In this document: positions 26,052-33,506 of the stretch, piece after piece
How positions within the stretch are numbered: position 1 is the stretch's first letter
How the letters are laid out: each line of letters starts with the position of its first letter
Origin: Bacteroidia bacterium
GTDB lineage: Bacteria > Bacteroidota > Bacteroidia > Chitinophagales > Saprospiraceae
NCBI GenBank assembly: GCA_030430845.1
Contig: JAUIKE010000090.1
Span: 1 to 33,506, forward strand
Length of the DNA stretch: 33,506 nucleotides
Direction of reading: 5' to 3'
Translations under genes and position numbers: made by a program
The notes under the pieces: model-generated
Databases searched by the model: none
What the model was told of the DNA's origin: nothing
What the model saw: only the letters and a program-made list of their open reading frames with translations

Positions 26052-26462
26052 TCAACTATAAATAGTAGCCACTAGCCTTCTCTGGCCGCCTCTGTTCCTG
26101 AACTCGCATAGGTAAATGCCTTGCCAGGTTCCTAGATTCAATTCGTGATTAGTAATAGGGATGGTGACAGAAGCGCCCATCATAGCTGCTTTTATATGTG
26201 CAGGCATGTCGTCGGGCCCTTCTAATGTATGTTGTAAAAACGGAAGGTTTTCGGGTACAATATGGTTAAAAATAGATTCAAAGTCAATGCGCACATCCGG
26301 GTCCGCATTCTCATTGATCGTCAGAGCCGCTGAAGTGTGCTGAATAAACAAATGCAGCAGGCCCTGCTTCGGCAAGGCCGGTAGCTGACGCATCACCTGA
26401 TCGGTAATAATATGATATCCTCTGCTGTATGCCGGCAAACTAAAAGAAACTTGATTAATCAT
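26052..26462 (-). CDS. yjbQ: YjbQ / UPF0047 family protein
   Basis: This 136-residue single-domain protein carries the family signature IQHTSAALTINENADPDVRID at about residues 40-60 and ends with GTWQGIYLCEFRNRGGQRRL. E. coli YjbQ can replace thiamin phosphate synthase weakly, and the family is often labelled secondary thiamine-phosphate synthase. Its true role is unsettled. The start is the ATG at 26462 (MINQVSFSLP). The frame runs further upstream only through the promoter and repeat region to a TTG. Confidence 0.93.
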   Translation of the reverse strand: MINQVSFSLPAYSRGYHIITDQVMRQLPALPKQGLLHLFIQHTSAALTINENADPDVRIDFESIFNHIVPENLPFLQHTLEGPDDMPAHIKAAMMGASVTIPITNHELNLGTWQGIYLCEFRNRGGQRRLVATIYS

Positions 26463-26480
26463 TTTTGTCCGAATTTGGCA

Positions 26481-26514
26481 CAAAGGTAGAAATAGTTGGC
26501 GGGGCTTGTGCAAA
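26481..26514 (-). promoter_or_regulatory. Candidate yjbQ promoter, -33 box inside a repeat
   Basis: Minus-strand TACCTTTG (plus 26481-26488) fits the -7 box 18 bp before the ATG. TTTG (plus 26511-26514) lies 22 bp upstream as a -33 box. The -33 part falls in the GGGGCTTGTGCAAAA repeat segment. Confidence 0.45.
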
Positions 26515-26622
26515 AACTCGTTCCTCGTTTTTACCCGCCCCAGAAAATTTTATTTAGGAGGTCGTTTTAAAAAAAACAAAGTTTTTTTTAAAACGACCTC
26601 CTACCCGCCGGCCGGCCGGCAG
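26498..26622. repeat. Cluster of hairpins between yjbQ and the flavin-reductase gene
   Basis: This 306 bp gene-free gap holds three structures. First, GGCGGG at 26499-26504 can pair with CCCGCC at about 26534-26539. Second, a perfect hairpin has arms 26556-26577 and 26581-26602 (22 bp, one further A-T pair outside) around a 3-nt AAA loop; the arms start AGGAGGTCGTTTTAAAA. Third, a GC palindrome GCCGGCCGGCCGGC lies at about 26607-26620. The first resembles the hairpin at 25992 on the other side of yjbQ. The remainder of the gap carries promoters. Confidence 0.75.
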
Positions 26623-26720
26623 GAAAGAATATTATTGGTTGTGTGAAAAGGCCGAAGGTCTTTTGAGATAGCCTCTTGTTACTCATTGATAAAAATCAAG
26701 TCTTCAACTGACCCATGTCA

Positions 26721-26752
26721 TTTGAACTCTCCGTAATTGTCCGATAAATTTT
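26721..26752 (+). promoter_or_regulatory. Candidate promoter of the flavin reductase-M20-P-loop operon
   Basis: TTTG at 26721-26724 and TAAATTTT at 26745-26752 are 20 bp apart, matching the Bacteroidota -33/-7 layout with one mismatch in the -7 box. The ATG follows 16 bp later. Confidence 0.4.
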
Positions 26753-26768
26753 TAAAAAACGGGGGCTT

Positions 26769-27395
26769 ATGAAAAAAGAGAAAGAGCAGAAAAAATGGAT
26801 CAATCTGGATACCAGCCAATCTATTTGGGGTCGATTTTTTACAGTCGCCCCTTTGGTGGTGATCGGTACCAAGGAAGGAGATGAATATGACCTGGCTCCT
26901 AAGCATATGGTTACGCCACTGGGGCACGACAACTACTTCGGCTTTGTTTGTACCCCGGGCCATGCCACCTATCACAATGCAAAAAGAGAAAAAGCATTCA
27001 CGGTAAGTTTTGTTACGCCCAAGCAGGTGGTACTGGCCAGCCTGACAGCTACTCCAAGATGCGACGAGCAAAAGGAGGTGCCGGTGGTCAAACACATCCC
27101 TACGCAATTGGGAAGGACGGTAGATGCCCTTCTCGTGAAGGACGCTTATCTGTGCCTGGAATGCGAACTGGACCGGATCATCGATGGCTTTGGTGATTTC
27201 AGCCTGATTGCAGGAAAAATTATTACAGCCTATGTCAGAAAAGAAGCGCTGCGCATATCAGAGGTGGATGACGCACAAGTGATTGAGGATATGCCGCTGT
27301 TAGCTTACCTGGCTTACGGCCGCTTTGCAGAAATAAAGGAATCTGCGGCTTTCCCCTTCCCAAAAGATTTCGAGCAGAAAGTACTGACAAAATAG
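26769..27395 (+). CDS. Flavin reductase-like FMN-binding protein
   Basis: This 208-residue protein fits the FMN-binding split-barrel (flavin reductase-like) fold. It has FFTVAPLVVIGTKEGDEYDLAPKHMVTPLG near the N-terminus, then FVCTPGHATYHN and AFTVSFVTP, the strand-and-phosphate-binding pattern of this family. Members reduce FMN or act as flavin-dependent oxidoreductases. The substrate here is unknown. It is the first gene of a run of three on the plus strand; the M20 gene follows after 27 bp. It has no signal peptide and is probably cytoplasmic. Confidence 0.82.
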   Translation: MKKEKEQKKWINLDTSQSIWGRFFTVAPLVVIGTKEGDEYDLAPKHMVTPLGHDNYFGFVCTPGHATYHNAKREKAFTVSFVTPKQVVLASLTATPRCDEQKEVPVVKHIPTQLGRTVDALLVKDAYLCLECELDRIIDGFGDFSLIAGKIITAYVRKEALRISEVDDAQVIEDMPLLAYLAYGRFAEIKESAAFPFPKDFEQKVLTK

Positions 27396-27422
27396 GTTAA
27401 CGGAGCGTGAATATAGAAGGAT

Positions 27423-28574
27423 ATGAAAAGCGCTAAAGTAAATAGAATCTCAAAGTATATTCAATCTCAGCAGACAGCCATGCTGGAGGTGCTGGAGCGA
27501 TTAGTGCTGACCGAAACCCCCACCGTAGTCCCGGAATCCCAGCAAGAGATCCTTGAATACCTCTCAGAACAGTTGGAAGCCCTGGACATGCATGTATTTC
27601 AAATGCCGGGAAAAGTGAGCGGTGGGTACCTGATAGCAAAACCCAAAGATAGGATTAAGCATCATCCCATTCAGCTCCTGGTAGGTCATTGCGACACCGT
27701 CTGGCCGCTGAACACCCTGGACACTATGCCCTGGAAAGGAGAAAACGGCAAAATAAAAGGCCCCGGTATTTATGACATGAAAGCCGGCCTAACTCAAATT
27801 CTTTTCGCACTCCGAACAATCCAGGCTTTACAACTAAAACTCCCTTACACCCCGGTGGTTCTGGTCAATTCGGATGAAGAAAAGGGAAGCTGGGACTCTA
27901 CCTCCGCCATTCGCCGCCTGGCCAGGATCGCAAAACGAGCCTATATACTAGAACCCCCTCTGGGTCTGGACGGCAAGCTCAAAACAGCCAGAAAAGGACT
28001 TGGCCGTTTTATTATTACCGTCAAGGGAAGACCCGCTCATGCAGGCCTCGACCCCGGCAAAGGAGCCAGTGCCATCCTGGAGCTTTCTCACCAGATCCAG
28101 CAGCTGTTCGCCCTGAACGATCAGGAAAGAGGCATCACCGTTAATGTAGGTATGATAGAGGGAGGCACCTCGGCTAATGTAGTCGCCCCTACCAGCCGGG
28201 CTGTCGTAGACGTACGGGTACTGACTCAACTCGACGGAGAAAAAATAAGTGAAAAAATTCACGCATTAAAAGCCCAAACACCTGACACCAAACTCATCAT
28301 TGAGGGCGGAATTGGAAGGCCTCCTATGGAAAAAACCGAACGCAATCGACGTTTGTGGCTAGCAGCCAAACAAGCTGGGGAGGATATGGGGCTTTTGTTG
28401 GAAGAAGCTACCGCCGGCGGTGGCTCCGACGGCAATACCACCAGTCAGTTTACAGCCACCCTGGATGGCTTGGGTACGACCGGAGACGGGGCTCATGCGC
28501 ACCACGAATTTATTTTTTCCGAAAAACTAATCGAACGGACCAGCTTACTGACACTATTATTATTAATGAAATGA
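27423..28574 (+). CDS. M20-family metallopeptidase (carboxypeptidase G2-like)
   Basis: This 383-residue zinc hydrolase has the full M20 ligand set: H89 and D91 in VGHCDTVWP, D118 in GPGIYDMKAG, the general base and ligand E152/E153 in NSDEEKGS, E177 in AYILEPPLG, and the last His in GDGAHAHHEF. GRPAHAGLDPGKGASA marks the dimerisation domain. CPG2-like enzymes remove C-terminal glutamate from folates or N-acyl amino acids. No signal peptide is visible, so it acts in the cytoplasm. It sits between a flavin-reductase-like gene and a P-loop gene 16 bp downstream, probably one operon. Confidence 0.93.
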   Translation: MKSAKVNRISKYIQSQQTAMLEVLERLVLTETPTVVPESQQEILEYLSEQLEALDMHVFQMPGKVSGGYLIAKPKDRIKHHPIQLLVGHCDTVWPLNTLDTMPWKGENGKIKGPGIYDMKAGLTQILFALRTIQALQLKLPYTPVVLVNSDEEKGSWDSTSAIRRLARIAKRAYILEPPLGLDGKLKTARKGLGRFIITVKGRPAHAGLDPGKGASAILELSHQIQQLFALNDQERGITVNVGMIEGGTSANVVAPTSRAVVDVRVLTQLDGEKISEKIHALKAQTPDTKLIIEGGIGRPPMEKTERNRRLWLAAKQAGEDMGLLLEEATAGGGSDGNTTSQFTATLDGLGTTGDGAHAHHEFIFSEKLIERTSLLTLLLLMK

Positions 28575-28590
28575 AGAAAATAGATCGGCT

Positions 28591-29634
28591 ATGAGAATTT
28601 CGGAAAATGCATATAAATTCATTTTTACCTCACTAACCCGTATCACTGACTTTGAAAAAGAATTCACTATCGAATCAATCCAGAGAGATCTTTGGCTAAA
28701 TGGAGATTATGTGGTGGGAGAAGTAATGGATATAGCAGGTAGCTCCTGCAAGGCAGAACTACCCAATGGCCGGATGATGGAGTTGATGAAAGGGGATGTA
28801 GTAGTTGGCGCTCTGGGAGTAAGGCATGCTACTTTGGAAGCCACCGGCTCCTGGGAGGAAGTGAAAGCAGACGGAAAAATGCACCTGCTCACAGGTGCCG
28901 GCTTATTAGGGAAAATGACTTCTCGCTCGATTTTTGTTACACCTTTGATCGAGCTTCAGTATAAGGGGCATATCATGGTCGATGGCCTGAAAAAAAACAT
29001 GGCAGATTATGTAATGGAAATACCGGATCACTCCTTTAATATTCCCATTATTCTGTTAGTGGGTACCTCCATGTCATCCGGCAAAACAACTTCCGCCAGG
29101 ATCATTGCCCGGCAACTGAAGCAAATGGGCCTCAAAGTAGCCGGCGCCAAACTAACCGGCGCCGGAAGATACCGGGATATTCTTTCTATGAAGGACGCCG
29201 GAGCCGATTATGTAGTGGACTTCGTGGATGTAGGCCTGCCTTCCTCGATTTGCCCAAAGGCCGAATACAAAAAAGCTGTCAAAAACATGCTCAGCCTGTT
29301 AGCACAAAGCAAGGCCGATGTGGCCGTGGTGGAAATCGGAGCGTCCCCGCTCGAACCTTACAACGGCGCACTAGCCATCAAAGCCATCAAGAAGCAGGTC
29401 AAATGCACCGTTCTTTGCGCTTCTGATCCCTATGCCGTATTAGGAGTCATGAAGAGTTTTCACCTCAAGCCAACCATTGTAAGCGGGCCGGCAGCTAACA
29501 CCTTCGGCGGGGTGGAACTAATCAAAAATCTTTGTGGTATCGACGCGCTTAACCTGATAGAACAACAAAACCTTCCCGCCCTGAAAATAATTTTAAGGGA
29601 AAAATTAGGCCTTACTGCTTTTTCAAATAATTAA
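28591..29634 (+). CDS. P-loop protein of unknown function (BioD/CobB/DUF1611-like NTPase domain)
   Basis: I do not recognise this 347-residue protein as a named family. The N-terminal ~150 residues look beta-rich (DYVVGEVMDIAGSSCKAELP, GDVVVGALGVRHATLEATG). From about residue 150 there is a P-loop domain with LLVGTSMSSGKTTSARIIA, whose G-T-x4-GKT spacing matches BioD/CobB- and DUF1611-type loops. Further on are KVAGAKLTGAGR, DAGADYVVDFVDVG and VAVVEIGASPLEPYNG, typical of that fold. It follows the M20 gene by 16 bp, so the two may share a pathway. Its 3' end overlaps the convergent S41 gene by 23 bp. Confidence 0.8.
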   Translation: MRISENAYKFIFTSLTRITDFEKEFTIESIQRDLWLNGDYVVGEVMDIAGSSCKAELPNGRMMELMKGDVVVGALGVRHATLEATGSWEEVKADGKMHLLTGAGLLGKMTSRSIFVTPLIELQYKGHIMVDGLKKNMADYVMEIPDHSFNIPIILLVGTSMSSGKTTSARIIARQLKQMGLKVAGAKLTGAGRYRDILSMKDAGADYVVDFVDVGLPSSICPKAEYKKAVKNMLSLLAQSKADVAVVEIGASPLEPYNGALAIKAIKKQVKCTVLCASDPYAVLGVMKSFHLKPTIVSGPAANTFGGVELIKNLCGIDALNLIEQQNLPALKIILREKLGLTAFSNN

Positions 29635-31033
29635 GCGTGAATTCGATTAGCTCCCTGCCTCTTTTATCGGTTTGAATATCCGGTGGTATACCCGTTTTGT
29701 TGTAGCCGTCTTCCGGTATTCGGTCATGATAGGTGTACATCGGATAACCCAGATATATACCCGATTCTTCGCAGCTTATCCGGACCATATTAATGTTGTT
29801 ATAATCGACTACCCCCGCAGTATTTTGACCGACGGTGACTACCTGAGCGCTTGCTTTTTTGGAATGAAGAATGAATGTTTCGGCGGCACTTTTATTATCC
29901 TCATTGCTCAGAATGACTACTTTTTCTAATTTGGATGGAATGGGTTTAAGGGTTGTGGAGGAAAACCGGGGCCCTTTTACTACTTGACCGGGAGCCTTTT
30001 TCATATCCTCTAATACCGGGAAATAGGGGTTATCCTTTGTATCTCGAGCAAATTTTTCAAAGTAGTCCATATTATCTTTTGAGGATAATGCCTTACCTAT
30101 TTTACTCTCAATGGGACGGTTCGCATACAATCTAATCAAGTCAAAGTAAATACCATTGCCGCCACTGTTGCCACGGATATCTACGATCAGATACCGTGCT
30201 GAAGTCAGAAGCCGGCTGTTATTCTTTAGTAACTGATCCAGCGATTTTTTTTCAATTAAAAAAGTAGGGATACTCAATAAAACAGTCTCTTCATTCAATT
30301 GCTCTAAACCTGGCAGGCTCGGATCAAAAGGCGGTTCTTCAAAAGAGGCTTTATCTTTAATAGGTATTTTTCCCCACAGGAATCCGCCCCAAATGCCGAG
30401 CAATTCCCCGTCTTTTTGTGGAAAAACAGCTGTATATCTAGGAATATATTGGTTAGAAAAATAGGTTCCTTCATAGTGCCCTTTTTTTTCATCAAAGCCA
30501 ACCTTGATCTCTCCGATTTTTTCTTTGTCCGCGCCGTCAAGTATTACGGCCACATAGTCAAAATCCCAGTCTGCATGATCGTTTTTGATAATCCCGTATT
30601 TCGACTGCCCATCCGTCCACAGCCCCAGGACGGGAAGGTCTCCGGCAGGGGTATTAAGGAGCAGTTTTCGCACTTTGTCAGGATCATATTTTTTCTCCGT
30701 AACAGTTTTTTTATGAGCAGCAAGAATATCCTCGGCCGGCTTGGGAAACTCACTTACAAATAAGTGTCCATCTTCAAAAAAACGAAGCAGTTGTTGAAGA
30801 AGCAGGGCGCAGTTGTCCAAAGAAGTTTGTTCCGCTTCTTTTTTAGTTTGAATAAGCCGTTCATTAAATGCTTGCCGATCAGAAGCGTTGGCCAATTTTA
30901 AGCCGATGTAATTTTCATGGACCTTTTCAGCCAATTGTTCAAAAACTTCGGGGCAGCTGCAGGCTTCTTTTTGAGCAAAAAGTGAAGTTGAAAAAAAAGT
31001 AAATAGACTTAGGTGAAAAAGGAGTTTTTTCAT
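29612..31033 (-). CDS. S41-family (C-terminal processing type) serine peptidase, secreted
   Basis: This 473-residue protein has a signal peptide (MKKLLFHLSLFTFFSTSLFA) followed directly by a cysteine-containing start of the mature protein. The S41 features are FFEDGHLFV (residues 85-93), the LIVDIRGNSGGNG strand (282-294), SNEDNKSAAETF with probable nucleophile Ser382, and GIPPDIQTD near the end. No PDZ domain is evident, unlike Prc/CtpA, so it is closer to the tricorn-core-only S41 proteins common in Bacteroidota. The target is unknown. A 51-codon ORF lies 36 bp upstream on the same strand. Confidence 0.9.
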   Translation of the reverse strand: MKKLLFHLSLFTFFSTSLFAQKEACSCPEVFEQLAEKVHENYIGLKLANASDRQAFNERLIQTKKEAEQTSLDNCALLLQQLLRFFEDGHLFVSEFPKPAEDILAAHKKTVTEKKYDPDKVRKLLLNTPAGDLPVLGLWTDGQSKYGIIKNDHADWDFDYVAVILDGADKEKIGEIKVGFDEKKGHYEGTYFSNQYIPRYTAVFPQKDGELLGIWGGFLWGKIPIKDKASFEEPPFDPSLPGLEQLNEETVLLSIPTFLIEKKSLDQLLKNNSRLLTSARYLIVDIRGNSGGNGIYFDLIRLYANRPIESKIGKALSSKDNMDYFEKFARDTKDNPYFPVLEDMKKAPGQVVKGPRFSSTTLKPIPSKLEKVVILSNEDNKSAAETFILHSKKASAQVVTVGQNTAGVVDYNNINMVRISCEESGIYLGYPMYTYHDRIPEDGYNKTGIPPDIQTDKRGRELIEFTLNYLKKQ

Positions 31034-31069
31034 TTTTTTTTCTTAGAGACGTAAAATGTAAGTGGGGAG

Positions 31070-31225
31070 TTACAAAATGGACATAATCCATTTACCAATT
31101 ACATATATGAGTGGGAAAATACTCAGGCAAGTCACTACTATAAATATCTGCCCTAGCTTTGAATATGGCCTGTCCATATCTTCGTTTTCTACTTCAAAAG
31201 GAACGACGCTTTTTTTCTTTATCAT
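31070..31225 (-). CDS. Small single-pass membrane protein candidate (51 aa)
   Basis: This short reading frame starts at the ATG at 31225 and ends in TAA at 31070. The product begins MIKKKSVVPFEVENED, a charged soluble part of about 26 residues. It ends in a hydrophobic segment, IFIVVTCLSIFPLIYVIG then KWIMSIL, fitting one membrane span. It lies on the same strand as the S41 gene, 36 bp upstream, and is preceded by an A-rich leader (CATAAAACCCTAATAGA). I know of no named family. A 74-codon frame on the opposite strand looks less protein-like. The evidence is composition and context only. Confidence 0.5.
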   Translation of the reverse strand: MIKKKSVVPFEVENEDMDRPYSKLGQIFIVVTCLSIFPLIYVIGKWIMSIL

Positions 31226-31350
31226 TCTATTAGGGTTTTATGAAATTCTTTTAAGGATTAAGGGGTTCATGGAAGTGGTGTTATAAGGACTAAAAATGTC
31301 AGTTGGCGCTTAAAAAATTGTATATTTTCCGAAGAATAAAACCACTTGAA

Positions 31351-32664
31351 ATGAACAAATCATCTTCTAAGCAACCAAATTCCTGGCTCGAAAAAGCCGA
31401 AGAAGTACTCATCAGATATTGCGGAGAATTTTCTCCTATTTTAATAGAAAAAGCCAAAGGGTCTTTTATTTATGATCAGGATGGAAGGGCCATCCTGGAC
31501 TTCACCTCCGGACAGATGTGCTCGATATTTGGGCACAATCATCCGGCGGTGGTGTCTGCCATTCACAAGGCCTGCGATCATTCCCTGCACTTGCTCAGCA
31601 CCATGCTTTCTCCGCCGGTGGTGGAGCTCTGCCGGCAACTGGTCAGTTTACTGCCGGAAGGTTTGGATAAATGTATACTGGTGAACACTGGCTCGGAGTC
31701 CAATGAAGTAGCGCTCCGCATGGCTAAGCTGGCCACGGGGGGCTTTGAAGTGATCGGCTTCACCGGTTCCTGGCATGGCATGACGGCCGGCTCGCAGTCG
31801 CACACCTATTCGCATACACGCAGAGGGTATGGCCCGGTTATGCCGGGCAGTCTGGCCATTCCAGCCCCTTATGCCTATCGCTGTCCGGTCAAGCATTGTG
31901 AGGGAAAATGCGACAACACCTGTCTGGAGGTCGGTTTCGAGATGGCCGACAAGCAGTCGGTCGGGGCTTATGCGGCTTTCATTGCCGAGCCCATTTTGAG
32001 TGCGGCCGGCATCATTGACCTGCCCGGCCCTTACCTCGAACGTTTGAAGGAATTGTGTGAAGAGCGTGGCCTGTATCTGATCTTTGACGAGGCGCAAACG
32101 GCCCTTGGCCGACTGGGGCATAACTTTGCCTTCGAACGAGATGGTATCCAGCCTGATTTTCTGACTTTATCCAAAACGCTGGGTGGAGGTCTGCCCCTGG
32201 CTGCGACTATTACTAGCAAGGAGATTGAGGAAGAATGCTATTCTCGAGGATATATCAATGTCACCTCTCACATTTCGGACCCCTTGCCGGCGGAGGTCGG
32301 CCTGGCCATGCTGGCCACTTTGGAAAAAGAAAAAATGGTGGAGAGAGCCAGAGAGCAGGGAGACTATCTCAAGAGCCAGCTATTGGAATTGCAGAAAAAA
32401 CACGAATGCATCGGGGATGTGCGAGGCCGGGGTCTGCTGCTGGGCGTCGAAATTGTAGCGGACCGGGAAAGCAAGGCCCCCGCTCCGGAATTGGGGCATC
32501 GCATATCCGATCGTTGCCTGGAGCTTGGCCTGAGTATGAATATTGTGAGGGTAAAAGGTTTTGGAGGAGTGTTTCGCATTGCGCCGCCCCTAACGGTAAG
32601 TAAGGAGGAGATTGACCTGGGAGTGGCTATTTTGGATCTGGCCATTCGGGAGAGTCTGGCTTAA
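31351..32664 (+). CDS. 2,2-dialkylglycine decarboxylase-like class III aminotransferase
   Basis: This 437-residue PLP enzyme has the class III fold: NTGSESNEVALRMAKL, FTGSWHGMTAG, FDEAQTALGRLG and the lysine that binds PLP in LSKTLGGGLPLA. Several residues known from Burkholderia dialkylglycine decarboxylase are kept: the Gln-Met of DFTSGQMCS, Trp in SWHGMT, Ser in AEPILSAAGII, and Arg in GGVFRIAPPLTVS. These favour decarboxylation-dependent transamination over an ordinary omega-aminotransferase. An insertion with four cysteines (CPVKHCEGKCDNTC) resembles one seen in other class III enzymes. I chose the ATG at 31351; the upstream frame would use a TTG. The substrate is not proven. Confidence 0.85.
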   Translation: MNKSSSKQPNSWLEKAEEVLIRYCGEFSPILIEKAKGSFIYDQDGRAILDFTSGQMCSIFGHNHPAVVSAIHKACDHSLHLLSTMLSPPVVELCRQLVSLLPEGLDKCILVNTGSESNEVALRMAKLATGGFEVIGFTGSWHGMTAGSQSHTYSHTRRGYGPVMPGSLAIPAPYAYRCPVKHCEGKCDNTCLEVGFEMADKQSVGAYAAFIAEPILSAAGIIDLPGPYLERLKELCEERGLYLIFDEAQTALGRLGHNFAFERDGIQPDFLTLSKTLGGGLPLAATITSKEIEEECYSRGYINVTSHISDPLPAEVGLAMLATLEKEKMVERAREQGDYLKSQLLELQKKHECIGDVRGRGLLLGVEIVADRESKAPAPELGHRISDRCLELGLSMNIVRVKGFGGVFRIAPPLTVSKEEIDLGVAILDLAIRESLA

Positions 32665-32712
32665 GTTAGACACTGATGTACGCTGATTTTCACTGTAAGG
32701 ATACATATAGAC

Positions 32713-33506
32713 TTACTGCTCTTTAACCACCTCCAATATATCCAATTGATTTTTTAGAAAATATTGATGTAAAATGGGCAGGCTTTTTTCCAACTCTCCG
32801 GCCTGCCCGGGATCAATTTTTTCCATAAAAGGTAAAATGGGGCTGGTATCCTGATTGGACAGCACTGCCTGATTGTATTTTATCAGTTCTTTAAAATAAA
32901 AATCGAGTGCAGCTGCAGGTGTCGGAAAATATTTGGCATTTAGGTAAGTCTGAGGCAGTTCTCCTAAAATAAACCAAAACCACTCATCGTATTTACCTTC
33001 TCCGGGCCCTACATGGGCTAAAAGGATCGACAATTTGGAAGTTGATCCACCAATTAAGTAAACCATATTGACGGCTGAAACCCATTCTTCGGATTTTAGC
33101 TTACCAATAAAATCGCGCAGTTTAGTAGACAGTTGGTCTGCCTCCACAAGAGAGAGGATCTTCGATTTTTTAAAAAGGAATAAATCTTTTCTTCTTTTAT
33201 AAGAACCCTCTTCCAGAAATAGCGGCTCGGAGGGAGCCGCTAAATTAGGTTCTCCGCTGGCCTCAGCACGCCAGGGCTGTTCGGAGGCTGCTGTGAAATT
33301 AAAGTCCTTTGGAAAATGAGCGAAAAAATTGATATTCTCCAACTCCTGAAGCACGCCATCCAGTTCAGGATCTTCAATATGCTCTTGAGACAGCAGCATA
33401 TTTACTCCATCAAAATATAAATGCCAGCCCCAGTTTTTTAACAGATCTCGCCTGGGAAGAAAAAGGGAGGAGAGAATAAATCCAATGTCCTCATGAAAAA
33501 AGGATA
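32713..33506 (-). CDS. Unknown protein, 5' end beyond the window
   Basis: The frame is open from the right edge to the stop at 32713, giving at least 264 residues. An internal ATG at 33399 exists, but the upstream codons (reading SFFHEDIGFILSSLFLPRRD and then LLKNWGWHLYFDGVN) look like real coding sequence, so the gene very likely starts outside the window. I do not recognise a family. The visible part is soluble, with a charged middle (SYKRRKDLFLFKKSK) and a helical C-terminal half containing EWFWFILGELPQTYLNAKYF. No signal or membrane segment is visible. It converges with the dialkylglycine decarboxylase-like gene. Confidence 0.75.
   Translation of the reverse strand, partial: SFFHEDIGFILSSLFLPRRDLLKNWGWHLYFDGVNMLLSQEHIEDPELDGVLQELENINFFAHFPKDFNFTAASEQPWRAEASGEPNLAAPSEPLFLEEGSYKRRKDLFLFKKSKILSLVEADQLSTKLRDFIGKLKSEEWVSAVNMVYLIGGSTSKLSILLAHVGPGEGKYDEWFWFILGELPQTYLNAKYFPTPAAALDFYFKELIKYNQAVLSNQDTSPILPFMEKIDPGQAGELEKSLPILHQYFLKNQLDILEVVKEQ

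Noticed and set aside
31062..31286. Plus-strand 74-codon frame before the aminotransferase
   Set aside because: The opposite-strand 51-codon frame has a more natural charged-then-hydrophobic layout and runs with the S41 gene. The plus-strand frame overlaps it fully and has no family features.
32668..32695. Short tandem CTGAT-like repeat (CTGATGTACGCTGATTTTCACTG) after the aminotransferase gene
   Set aside because: It has only two degenerate units and no clear hairpin or T-run, so it is too weak to call a repeat or terminator.

Overview
The window looks like ordinary chromosome from a Bacteroidota bacterium, most likely of the Saprospiraceae/Chitinophagia kind. The evidence is a bacillithiol gene (bshA), a PorZ-like type IX secretion protein, a DUF2851 gene, a mevalonate-type GHMP kinase, an S1 protein with a long acidic N-terminus, and several upstream regions carrying the Bacteroidota -7 box TAnnTTTG. 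No phage, integrase, CRISPR array, tRNA or rRNA is visible. The species assignment is inference.

Layout. 1-297 is the 3' end of bshA. 294-4563 (minus) is the cell-shape operon mreB-mreC-mreD-mrdA, and 4706-5992 (minus) is a catalytically dead M16 peptidase homologue. 5993-6552 has no gene. It holds a cluster of DnaA-box-like sites, an AT-rich stretch and a ~330 bp hairpin array bounded by inverted repeats. To its right, 6553-14354 (all plus) carries dnaN, a small lipoprotein gene, nadD, porZ, a capA-like gene, a dihydrofolate reductase gene and a DUF2851 gene. Genes diverge on both sides of this gap, so it is a good candidate for the replication origin.

14417-17491 (minus) has a GHMP kinase and rpsA. 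17807-19480 (plus) is a long-chain acyl-CoA synthetase. It converges on a minus-strand pair (PD40/OmpA-like protein and a small unknown) inside a near-perfect 35 bp inverted repeat. 22558-26462 (minus) carries a ferredoxin-type oxidoreductase, a LysE exporter overlapping a GH3-type acyl-acid amido synthetase, and yjbQ. 26769-29634 (plus) is an apparent three-gene operon: flavin-reductase-like protein, M20 peptidase, and a P-loop protein of unknown function. It converges with and overlaps an S41 peptidase gene. A 51-codon membrane-protein ORF precedes the S41 gene. 31351-32664 is a 2,2-dialkylglycine decarboxylase-like enzyme, and the window ends in an unknown gene that runs off the right edge.

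Most content is housekeeping: envelope growth, replication, NAD and folate synthesis, translation and fatty-acid activation. The less ordinary parts are the origin-like gap with its embedded hairpin element, several strong perfect hairpins between genes, the GH3-LysE coupling with an M20 hydrolase nearby, and the unannotated small ORF. I did not find a clear new defence or mobile system.
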